This document shows, one piece after another, positions 55,345 through 64,000 of a DNA stretch of 64,000 nucleotides (position 1 is the stretch's first letter; every line of letters starts with the position of its first letter). Origin of the DNA: Lepas anatifera (lineage: Eukaryota; Arthropoda; Thecostraca; Lepadidae). The position numbers and the translations under genes were made by a program. A model generated the notes under the pieces. It was given only the letters and a program-made list of their open reading frames with translations, was not told the origin of the DNA and searched no databases. The stretch covers positions 992,001 through 1,056,000 of the forward strand of contig JAOTON010002271.1 in NCBI GenBank assembly GCA_034440635.1. The letters run 5' to 3'.

Positions 55345-56280
55345 TTAAGGTGATTTGTGGGTGATAGGCCAAGAAGCTGACATGTTATTTATTTTGGGTT
55401 CAAGATCACGTATAAAAATGGATTCCTTGATTTTCGTTTCTGCGACGTCCCGGTTAACACTTAAAATTTCGATCCGAAATAGGGAGTTAATTTCATCATC
55501 ACTTAGTTCTTTATGACAGTGTAATATATGGTCACCGAAGGGCGTGTCCACTCTATGTAGGCATGCATCACCTAAATGTTTGTTTAGACGGTACCTAATG
55601 GGTCTTTTGCTCTCGCCTACATATGAATGGACATTCCCTAACTGCTCGCATTTAGTGCAGGTGGCCTGATAAACAACGAGCCGGGTCATACATTTGCCCC
55701 AAAGGCCACACTCACAAGCATGGCAGTGTTTGTTTCCAGCTGGACAGGGAGGATGCATCAGAGCAGATCGTATCAGTTTTTGTTTTAGGGGAGTTCCAGA
55801 AGTCCAGGATATGCGGATGAGTAATTTTGAGGCTTTGATGATTCCTTGTATCCGCTTAGACAGTGTATCATTAACGAACGGCAGGCACATGTAAATGACA
55901 TCAGTACGACTTTTTTGTTCTTGCAGGGGCTATTGTGTGACTTAAGAGTTTTAGAATCATTTGATGCAGAATTCCTTGTACATGATCGTATGGTGCTGGT
56001 GATGAGCTTTTAAGGGCAACCATTGAGCGAGAAAAGTCTAGCTATTTTTTCTATGCTACGTTCTTTAGCCACTGTGTCGGATGAGCAGCGGATTGCTCTA
56101 GTTATCTGTGTATGTAGAATGTTTCTTTTGGTTGACATAGGGTGGGCGGAATCAAAAGGAAGGATTATTGGTGCTGTCATAGGTTTCAGGTTTTTTGTAG
56201 AGTTCTGTAGAACAAAAACTATGTTTTACTGTGATAAGGGTATCCAAAAAAGCTATAGTGCCTGGGTCTTGTGCATGTTC
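55345..56280 (-). pseudogene. Penelope-like RT end plus GIY-YIG endonuclease, frameshifted 5' part
   Basis: The intact 181-codon frame (55345-55890) starts in the RT thumb (CLPFVNDTLSKRI) and passes a cysteine-rich linker (CPAGNKHCHACECG, residues ~49-62). It then enters the nuclease: LVVYQATCTKC, SYVGESKRPIRYRLNKHL near 89-105, FIRDLEPKIN near the end. Upstream on the minus strand, RT-like words FLDTLITVKHS, AHPMSTKRNILHTQ and KERSIEKIARLFS appear in different frames with a stop between them, so at least two breaks are present. The cysteine linker distinguishes it from pair 1 and suggests a different Penelope clade, perhaps Neptune-like. Confidence 0.85.
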
Positions 56281-56735
56281 CATGGACTCCCCTAAAACAA
56301 AAACTGATACGATCTGCTCTGATGCATCCTCCCTGTCCAGCTGGAAACAAACACTGTCGTGCTTGTGAGTGTGGCCTTCGGGGCAGATGTATGACCCGGC
56401 TCGTTGTTTATCAGGCCACCTGCACTAAATGTGAGCAGTTAGGGAATGTCCATTCATATGTAGGCGAGAGCAAAAGACCCATTAGGTGCCGTCTAAACGA
56501 ACAATTAGGTGATGCACGCCTGCATAGAGTGGACACGCCCTTCGGTGACCATATATTACACTATCATAAAGACCTAAGTGATGATGAAATTAACTCCCTA
56601 CTTCGGATCGAAATTTTAAGTGTTAACCGGGACGTCGCAGAAACGAAAATCAAGGAATCCATTTTTATACGTGATCTTGAACCCAAAATGAATAACATGT
56701 CAGCTTCTTGGCCTATCACCCACAAATCACCTTAA
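56271..56735 (+). pseudogene. Penelope-like GIY-YIG endonuclease, right arm copy, 5'-truncated
   Basis: From about 56285 the frame (PLKQKLIRSALMHPPCPAG onward) is nearly the same as in the left arm, including the cysteine linker, SYVGESKRPI and FIRDLEPKMN, and stops at 56735. The first five residues (MHVPW) come from the opposed left-arm copy, so the ATG at 56271 is accidental. The nuclease looks intact but the RT is absent. Confidence 0.85.
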
Positions 56736-56803
56736 ATATATATATATATATAATTACAATACAAAAATCTAGTTGGTCTTGTGATGCTTGATATATGTAA
56801 GAA

Positions 56804-56839
<36 letters not shown>

Positions 56840-57114
56840 ATATATATATGTGTGTAACTGTTTTAGGAAAGAAAATATTGATACGTATACTGTTACGTGT
56901 GTGAATGCGTGTTTTTAATTCTGCAGGAAGAAGTGGTTGCTCCTAAGCGTGTGCTTGTCTTTTTGAATTTTTGTGCTAAAAATGTATAATTGCTGAAGAT
57001 GACTTGAAGTCGAAGGCTCCGATTATTACTGTATCTATTCTTTCAGTGTGAATATAGATCTAAAATAAAAATAATAATTTGGCAGATAATGGTCAATTTC
57101 AACACCACTAAGCT
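56285..57114 (+). mobile_element. Penelope-like element, right (plus) arm of inverted pair 2
   Basis: It is the mirror image of 54932-55795. It begins at ACTCCCCTAAAACAAAAACTG, directly abutting the 5' side of the left arm, and ends CAACACCACTAAGCT. A TA-rich tract lies between. The two arms meet head to head with no spacer. Confidence 0.85.
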
Positions 57115-57225
57115 GACAAATTTTGTGAAAATTTTGACTTTTTTTAGTATGGATTGGGTTTGGATTGATGATCATGAACAGTCCTGTATTTGCCGGGAAA
57201 ACTGAGAAATATACCGTATGGTACC

Positions 57226-57968
57226 CAGGGGCGTAGCCAAGGGGGAGGCGGCAGGGGCGGCCACCCCTCCCCCTGAGGGCCCGAAGGGCCTCCTGAGGAC
57301 ACGGGCCGCGCGAAGCGTGGCTCGTCCACACTATGCTCTGTGGTCAAATTTGAAATTTCCTACCAGACAGGGCCATCTTAAAGAGAATGTGGCACATTCG
57401 TTGAATCCTGGAATTTAGTGCAATTATGCGTACTTGTATCCGAAAATAATGAAACCGCTCATGATTTCTCTAAAAATGTACAATAAGCTCAATATTTTGA
57501 TTTTTAAAATACTCCTCTAGAAAAAGAAATAAATCTCAGCCTGTTGATGATATTACGATCTGGCAACCACTACCATACTTGAAACGCTTCAAGGTCTTCG
57601 ATTGGCTGATGCTCATCGTGACGTCAGCATATGTCGTCAAACCAGCAGCTCACAACAATGTTCGCCCGGTGAGGTGTAGATGAGGGGTAGGTGTCAGGTA
57701 GGTTTTAGCTTTTTCCTACGGAAATATCGAGCTCCAAGACAAATTATACATGGAGTACCGGGTTTTCCGACTTGCTTTACAACTTGGCTATCTCAGTTAA
57801 AATCACGTTATGAAGGTGCCACATTCCCTGTAAGCCCTCTTCAGCGCTCTATTCTGTAACAAGCAGGGCCCTTTTTACCCGTCAGGGCCCTTTTGGCGCT
57901 GTCGCAGGGGCCCTTTTCGGGGCGCCGCCCGCCCCCTCACCCTTAGCGAAATCCTGGCTACGCCCCTG
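57226..57968 (+). mobile_element. hAT-type element, CAGGGGCGTAGCC family, with a nested MITE; perfect 8-bp duplication
   Basis: It opens CAGGGGCGTAGCCAAGG and closes TGGCTACGCCCCTG, flanked by ATGGTACC on both sides (57218-57225 and 57969-57976). Without the 448-bp insert at 57382-57829 its length is close to 290, like the copies at 23895 and 46338. Confidence 0.93.
57382..57829 (+). mobile_element. TTAA MITE family A, copy 4 (448 bp), nested in the hAT element
   Basis: It starts AGAGAATGTGGCACATTCG after TTAA (57378-57381) and ends GGTGCCACATTCCCT before GTAA. The sister hAT copies read CCCTCTTAAG(C/A)(T/C)CTCTTC without the insert. It has CGATTGGCTGATG and TGACGTCA near 57619, in the same orientation as copy 1. 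Confidence 0.93.
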
Positions 57969-57976
57969 ATGGTACC

Positions 57977-58205
57977 TGAGCTCTCTTAGCCACTACGTAC
58001 TCAAGCCAACATGTGCAGTGGGATTCACAGCGTGATAAGTTAATGCTGCTAGCAAACACGCATCTGGTTTTATGAGAAAAGTTAGCTCTACAGCTCAATA
58101 ATGGGAGGTGGGCTTGATCATTGATTAACTGAACAAAGGAAGTAACCAATTTTTGTTATACCTGCGTCCATGAATGAAAACAGATCGGTTGATAAGTACG
58201 CATCC
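57977..58205. other. Short unique stretch
   Basis: No feature recognised. Confidence 0.5.
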
Positions 58206-58237
<32 letters not shown>

Positions 58238-58238
58238 G

Positions 58239-58286
<48 letters not shown>
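58206..58286. repeat. (GA)n microsatellite
   Basis: About 40 GA units with a few breaks (GGGAGGGAG). Opposed frames reading Arg-Glu or Ser-Leu are artefacts. Confidence 0.95.
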
Positions 58287-58292
<6 letters not shown>

Positions 58293-58329
58293 ATATTTGT
58301 AAATTTTGATGTCGGTGACTGTCCCCAGA

Positions 58330-58500
58330 ATTATATCCGCCTGGAAAGTAGCGGGAACGGGCGGGCGCGCTTCACATGATGATTTGCTAGGAATGCCGCC
58401 GGAAATGTTTACATTCCTTACATGATAGCCGTTGGTTTGAAACATGGCCTCTGCGGGCTATCGGCGGGTATATTGGGCGGGATTATGTGTCGGGAACAGC
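58330..58500 (+). promoter_or_regulatory. Candidate TATA-less promoter and first exon
   Basis: GTAGCGGGAACGGGCGGGCGCGC (GC box and E2F-like words) is followed by GCCGCCGGAAATG (ETS-like) and, at 58444, an ATG in strong context (AAACATGGCC). The frame MASAGYRR is followed by GTATAT, a weak splice donor; unspliced it runs to 58671 (75 codons). No family resemblance. Confidence 0.22.
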
Positions 58501-58689
58501 CTTGGTGTTATAACTGACCTTCGTGGCCGGCTTCCTTATATGACTGGTTACGCATGTTTACATGCCTCAACGGCATTGTACACACCGTGCCGATGGACAA
58601 ATAGAAAACCCCGTGGATGCCATAGGAATGCCATACATATACCACCCATCAATTGCTACTTCTATTCTTAAATCGGCATGGATGCAATA

Positions 58690-59726
58690 TTAACCCTCGC
58701 CCCACCGGGGGGGGCCATCGATGGCCCCCCTAAGGTTTTTCCGGGATAGCAGAAAAACGACGAGGCGCAGCACCGCGGTTGAGGGCTCTACCTCTCACTG
58801 CATCATTTTCCCATCATCCCTGAAATTTTTTTACCCCGGGTCACCCAAGGTCAGGTCACCAGACGAGGTCAACCAAGGTCACCTCACTTCACCTTTAGAG
58901 CTCTGTAAGAGCTACATTTCAAAGTCGATCGATTTGAAACTTCCTACACTTCATGACCCCTCCAGGGTCTACAAGGTGTATATCCGGGATTTTTCGATTT
59001 CGTGCCCTGAGGTCAGGTCACCAGGCGACCTCTCCAATTGGAAAAGCATGGGGAAAAGCTATTTCATGATATAAAAGCCACAAAAATGATTGCAAATACT
59101 CAGACTGCTCAGAACAACGTTTTTGGACACCCTTTCACGGATCCCAGGGGTCATATTTGCCCTTTGACTTTTCCAATGTCATCCAAGGTCACCAGAGGTC
59201 AAAAACAGTATTTTGACAATAACTTTTGATCTAATTGAGCTAGAGCGGTGAAACAAACACCATCGTGTTTGTCTGGTCACTGGCTTTCATTTGATATACG
59301 GCAAGGTCACTTTTTGACCTTTCGTGACCTCAGGTCATATTAGGTCACGAGGTGACCTCTGGCGGTCAAACCACTGGCGGGAGGTCTTTACGTTCCACAT
59401 AGCGGAAAAAGTACTGGCAATTTGCTATCAAATGTACTTTACCAGGCCTCAATAGCTCTAATGACATAAGAGTTATGCCCAGTTTGCTTAAACATTGCAT
59501 ATTTGAGTGAAAATAGCCGATCTTGACCTAATTTGACCTCTGGAGGTCAAACCATTGACCTGAGCACTAAAACATGCGAAGTAATTTCTTACTGAATTCA
59601 CGCGAGCTTTCTATTGCACTTTGCAGATTTGCGCTAACGCCCATATTTTCGGAGTTAGAGGGGGGCCATCGATGGCCCCCCCGGTGGGGCGAAGGTGGCG
59701 CCGGACCCCGGTAGGGCGCGGGTTAA
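58690..59726 (+). mobile_element. TTAA family D, copy 2, complete, about 1037 bp
   Basis: It starts TTAACCCTCGCCCCACCGGG and ends CCCGGTAGGGCGCGGGTTAA. GGGGCCATCGATGGCCCC palindromes sit just inside both ends (58711 and 59663). TTAACCC is a common piggyBac-type terminus. AGGTCA clusters lie at 58837-58880, 59160-59200 and 59310-59370. Frames at 58721-59229 are shadows. Confidence 0.9.
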
Positions 59727-60254
59727 AGCTTACTTCAAGGCAGTACTTATGTTTTCGGCAACATGGTCTTTTGCAAACTTGATCTGACGTTGGCCCATGA
59801 AAGACCAAGCGAAGCAAGATAGTTTATCTTTTAGATCAGAGTAGCTTATTAAGATACATCTGTTCATTAATAAGTAGCAAAGGCTGTATATGAATTGGCT
59901 ATAAGCTATTGCTGAGTCGACTCACCTGCTAGCCGCACTTTATGCTTGCCTTAAGGTGACTTGATCAGTACGAGAGGGTACCGATGTGAGTGGATTTTAG
60001 TGTAAACAGTAGTGCTCAAGCTACATTCTGTTCAATAGCAAAAGTTTCTCCAATGGCTAAATCATCTTACAATCACACCGTGCTTACATTGTCCTATGGC
60101 GCTCTTTTGCGACATTTAGCGTCATGTCTCTTGCATCTCGAATCACTTAGCATGTTCTGCTCTTTCTACAAAGTGCATATGCTGGAAAAATATACTTAAA
60201 TTTTGCTGAGCACCTTCTCTGCACACAAGCCATCTGGATCGACTCAGACGCAAC
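59727..60254. other. No recognisable feature
   Basis: Unique sequence with short frames. Confidence 0.5.
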
Positions 60255-60259
60255 ACCTT

Positions 60260-60325
60260 TTTGCGGGGCACCGCGGCTGGGAAAACGCCGTTAGCCAAAG
60301 GTTTTCGTGTTTGAACCCCGCAAAA
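60260..60325 (+). repeat. tRNA-like relic
   Basis: TGCGGGG near 60261 can pair with CCCCGCA near 60316-60322, and GTGTTTGAACCCCGC resembles a T-arm/box B. A proper D-arm and anticodon arm are not seen and the span (~61 bases) is short, so this is more likely a decayed tRNA or SINE head than a gene. Confidence 0.25.
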
Positions 60326-60642
60326 TGAATGTCTTTTTATCTTACTCTGGTTCTGACATATTTTCTCCGTCTAAGAGGCGAATTAGAACAGCGTTTTGGG
60401 TCCTTCACAAACTTTTGAAAATACTAATCGGTTAACAGAATAACTAATAGAATCTTTACCCATGCTTAAAGCCCGTATTTTAGCATCGTTCGCATACTCC
60501 GTGCCCTTGCTGCGAACTAGTGTCATCACCGCTGTACGTAATTTTTGGCCATGCATTCTACTAATCTAATATTTTCTAACTCCTATTTTTATAAGAATCA
60601 CTTTCGCATCCTGATGGAAACTCTCTAAACGTAAAGTGATGC

Positions 60643-60872
60643 CGCCCCGGTAGCTCAGTTCGGAGAGCATCGGGCTTCGACCCGCTGAGAAAACCGTGCA
60701 GTGGCAGTGCACCGGTCAAAGCTCGGGATCGGTTCCCCTGAGACGCTCTAGCATAGGTCGGCTAACAACCGACTGGTGGGAGGGTGACCCAAGCGGGGCG
60801 GGCGTCTCTGTGCTGTGTCGAACGTTAAACTTTGGCTTATAAATTAAGTCGTTTTTGCGGGAATAATGGGTT
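60643..60872 (+). mobile_element. tRNA-derived SINE, copy 3, 3'-truncated
   Basis: The head is CGCCCCGGTAGCTCAGTTCGG, followed by GAGCATCGGGCTTCGACCCG. The body has GCAGTGGCAGTGCACCGG and GGATCGGTTCCCCTGAG, then GGGAGGGTGACCCAAGCGGG. It stops at GCGGGAATAATGGG, before the tail seen in the other copies. Confidence 0.82.
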
Positions 60873-62674
60873 CAATGGGAATAATGGGTTATTCGGATAA
60901 TGGGTTCAAAGTATGACTTTAGTAAAGCTTTGATCGCAAAAGTTTCCTCAGCAATAAGCTAGACAAAATTTATGAAAAACATTTTGTTACCTTGATGTGC
61001 TCTGGATAGCATTTACGCCATTCGAAGCATATTGTATAGGAGTATATATTTAGCGTTTCAGTTCACCTGTAAGTGAAGGTAGCTCTGTTGGCGATTTAGA
61101 CAACTTCATACAAATAAATAAATAAAATACTGTACAAAGTTGTTGGTTTGACCATGGAAGTCACTAAATAGAAATTAGGCCACCAAACCCTACTCCTTGA
61201 TCCGATACTGAATGAGGCCCCTAGAGACAGAAGGTCTCCTCTCAATTTATAACCCCCGCCAATTAGAATTCCATTATGAAGCCCACTTTTCTTGGCCGAA
61301 ATGTCCTAGAACTCTGCTGTTGCCTGGACTGCAACAACAGAGTTCGGCGAGGGTTCAAATAGAGTTAATTCAAGGACGTCCTGAAAGACGGCGGGTCGTT
61401 TCATGTCGGGCCCCATTCATTAGTGCTTGCTGCTGACATCATACCTGGAATACCTAGCGGTTTCTTCTGACCGAATGTATGCCTGTATATGAAGTATGTA
61501 TCTAGCTTTTCTGTGGAACGATCAACTTAATCAATGCTATCCTACTGCATATCGTTATCATCATGGGTTCAAATTGCATGGTGACTTCTGAAGGCTCAAG
61601 ACGGTTATTTCCTCCAAAACTTTACACTGTAAAAATAATCAAATCCATCAACTTGACATGTTGGCACCAAATTTTCCTCCTCACTAAGTAGTTTGGATTA
61701 GCTTGACGTATTCGATGACGCCATGCTTTAAATGCATTGTTTAACCATTCCGCCATTTTTGTTGGTAGTCTTTAAGCTTAAAGTCCCATTATTAGATCTT
61801 TAATTAAACTAGTCCTTTTACACACTCACTATTGTATCCATATGTTGCTTAGCTAGCTCATTTCTGAACTACGCATGGTAAAGTAATAATTTAGCAGTGG
61901 AACTCACTCAGAAACTTTTTCAGCTACGTTGAATCATTTCATGAATAATATGGCCATTCTAGGCTAAACCTAGGTCAGGTCAATGTCACTTGATTTTAAA
62001 TGATCATTAAGCATAACAATGAGCTGGCCATTACACTATGAACACAATGAAATAAGGAATTACATATGTATCCCGTTTCTTGCAAAATTATCGACCCGAG
62101 TCTGAGAACCTGAGAATCGATCAGTGGGCTACGTAAGTCATTTTCAATCAAAAGTCTAGCCATAGGAAAGCGTGTAGACCACCCTGGATTGGCTCTCCGT
62201 ACAGTGTAAGTATATATGGCCGTACGGGTTTGGGGTCGTCCATGAATTATGTAACACATTTGTTTAGCCCCTCTCACTATGTAAGGCTTTTGTACACTTG
62301 ATAGCGCTGTAACTGACTTCCCCCACCCCTTAACTAACTGACTTCCCCCACCCCACCCCTACGTAATTTATGGGCGGCTCCCTGTGTCTCCGACAGAAAC
62401 AAAGTCATTTAGTCTTAGAAAGAGATAATCGTTTTTTTATCAAACCATATGTTTTTAGCACTCCACTGCTGAAACTCTTTCAAGAGAAAACGTTTCAAAA
62501 AGGAAAGAAACAGCTGCAACTTGAACTCTATTTATTGACAAGTATCTTTTATTTAACGCAGTAACTGTTGAACAATATCTCGCTCACATCTGGATGGCTT
62601 TGTTTGCATTTTCGTATAACTTGAAGTCTGGCTTGTGATGGTATTTAGTTGATTACGATCCTAAACACAATCAT
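60873..62674. other. AT-rich unique sequence, no gene seen
   Basis: Includes a short duplicated phrase GGGAATAATGGGTT at 60866-60900 and CCCCCACCCC words near 62320-62360. No frames of note. Confidence 0.5.
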
Positions 62675-63705
62675 TTAACCCTTGCCCCACGGGGGCATCG
62701 ATGGCCTCCCCTAAGGTTTTTTCGGGATAGCAAAAAACGACGAGACACAGCACCGCGGTTGAGGGCTCCATCTCTCATCCTATAATTTTTTCACCATCCC
62801 TGAAATTTTTACCCCGGGTCACCCAAGGTCAGGTCACCAGGTGAGGTCAAGCAAGGTCATCTCACTTCAAATTTTGAGCTCTATAAGAGCTACAGTTCTC
62901 TGTCGATTAGTTTGAAACTTCCTACATTTCATGACCACTCCAGGGTCTACAATATTTATATCTGGGATTTTTCGATTTCGTGGCCTGAGGTCAGATCACG
63001 AGGTGAGCTCCCTCATTGAAAAAGCACGGGGAAAAGCTGTCTTATTATCTAAAAGTCACAAAAATTATTATAAATGCTCACATTGCTCAGAAACGCGTTA
63101 TCGGACACTTTTTCATGGATTCCAGGGGCGGCTTTTGCCCTTTGATCACTCTGAGGTCATCACAGGTCACCAGGGATCAAAAACAACATTTTGACGGTAA
63201 CGTTTGACCTAATTAAGCTAGAGCAATGAACAAAACTTCATTGTGCATGTACCATCACTGACTTCAATTTGATATACGGCAAGGTCACTTTATGACCTTT
63301 CATAATCTCAGGCCATAATAGGTCACGAGGTGACCTTTGGAGGTCAAACCACTGGCGGGAGGTCATTATGTTCCACATAGCGAGAAAAGGTCTGGCATTT
63401 TCCTACCAACTTTACTTTACCGGATCTCAATAGCTCTGATGGCATAAGAGTTATATACCCAGTTTTCTTAAGCATTGCATATTTTAGTGAAAATAGCCTA
63501 TTGTGACCTAAGTTGACCTCTGGAGGTCAAACCATTGACCTGAGGGCTTAAACATGGAAAAAAATTTCTTACCGAACTCATGCGGGCTTTTTAATGCTTT
63601 TTGCAGATTTGCACTAACCCCCCATATTTTCGGAGTTAGAGGGGGCCATCGATAACCCCCGGTGGTGCGAAGGTTGCACCAGATCCCCGGTGGGGCGCGG
63701 GTTAA
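62675..63705 (+). mobile_element. TTAA family D, copy 3, complete, about 1031 bp
   Basis: It starts TTAACCCTTGCCCCACGGGG and ends CCCCGGTGGGGCGCGGGTTAA (last 20: CCCGGTGGGGCGCGGGTTAA). It is collinear with copies 1 and 2. The first AGGTCA cluster is at 62818-62860. The small frames at 62931-63207 also occur in copy 2 (58970-59229) with changes, but they read non-coding repeat sequence. Confidence 0.9.
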
Positions 63706-64000
63706 TGTGTTTCTATTGGTTTGCATGATAATTGCCTAAAATAGTGCATGTGCATTAGGGTGACACTTAAAAGTCAAACGTCTTAATTCCTGTCGGAACG
63801 GGCGACCAAATGCTTCAGTTCCGTCCCAAATCAATGACTGTAAAATAGTTCTACAGAATATTAATTTTTAGAGATAGCGTAACGAGGTTGATGTTGCCAA
63901 GTTTAAGAAAAAATCGTTTTTTGCAGATACTGTCCAAAGCAATCTGGTTTTAAAAACTCTGGTGCAAACCTCAGATATGATCGTATTTCGGATAATATCG
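63706..64000. other. No recognisable feature to the right edge
   Basis: AT-rich unique sequence. Confidence 0.5.

Larger units (their letters stand above)
54932..56285 (-). mobile_element. Penelope-like element, left (minus) arm of inverted pair 2
   Basis: The outer end begins AGCTTAGTGGTGTTGAAATT; the right arm ends with its inverse complement at 57114, so this marks the 3' terminus of the element. The arm includes a 3' untranslated part with a TA tract (55208-55277), the endonuclease, and more RT sequence than the right arm, up to about 56285. It is unrelated at the nucleotide level to pair 1. Confidence 0.85.

Noticed and set aside
1..64000. Bacterial operons, CRISPR arrays, phage or virus genes
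   Set aside because: No run of co-directional frames, no regular spacer-repeat array and no viral hallmark protein is visible; all direct repeats found are minisatellites or transposons.

Overview
The window reads as non-coding, transposon-saturated nuclear DNA from an invertebrate animal. It contains animal-type Penelope-like retroelements, a CR1/L2-like retrotransposon tail, a tRNA-derived SINE, hAT-type elements with 8-bp target duplications, and several families flanked by TTAA. There is no operon structure, no bacterial gene, no rRNA and no CRISPR. I cannot name the species from sequence alone. I found no intact host gene. The only convincing protein-coding stretches are broken retroelement and transposase remnants, plus a few weak candidates for host promoters and first exons.

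Layout. 0-4.6 kb: a 44-bp minisatellite runs off the left edge, then a promoter-like patch (two E-boxes, TATA, short ORF), two tiny foldbacks and a degenerate GC-rich repeat. 4.6-9.9 kb: two ~0.8 kb TTAA elements (family C), a transposase scrap, and the 3' end of a non-LTR retrotransposon. 9.9-11.8 kb: a degenerate minisatellite with higher-order duplication. 12.1-15.9 kb: a head-to-head inverted pair of Penelope-like elements; one arm is split by a TTAA MITE (family A) and a second MITE lies beside the pair. 16.5-21.4 kb: a SINE, GC-rich degenerate repeats, an hAT element with a perfect 8-bp duplication, and more family C. 21.4-25.5 kb: mostly unique AT-rich sequence with one hAT element. 25.5-33.2 kb: the related TTAA family F, including two copies that share one TTAA. 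33.7-46.9 kb: scattered hAT and TTAA MITEs, a SINE and candidate promoters. 46.9-50.1 kb: families E and D back to back. 54.3-57.1 kb: a 34-bp minisatellite, then a second head-to-head Penelope-like pair. 57.2-58.0 kb: an hAT element with a TTAA MITE nested inside it. 58.7-63.7 kb: two more family D copies flanking a SINE.

Two themes stand out. First, families C, D, E and F all end at TTAA and have related termini, and they share dense arrays of the half-site AGGTCA/TGACCT, so they look like one superfamily of non-autonomous elements; with family A they fill roughly a fifth of the window. No matching transposase is present. Second, the window holds its own dating evidence: one MITE interrupts a Penelope arm whose partner arm keeps the empty site, and another interrupts an hAT element whose sister copies keep the empty site. 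Both empty sites show that TTAA is the insertion target.
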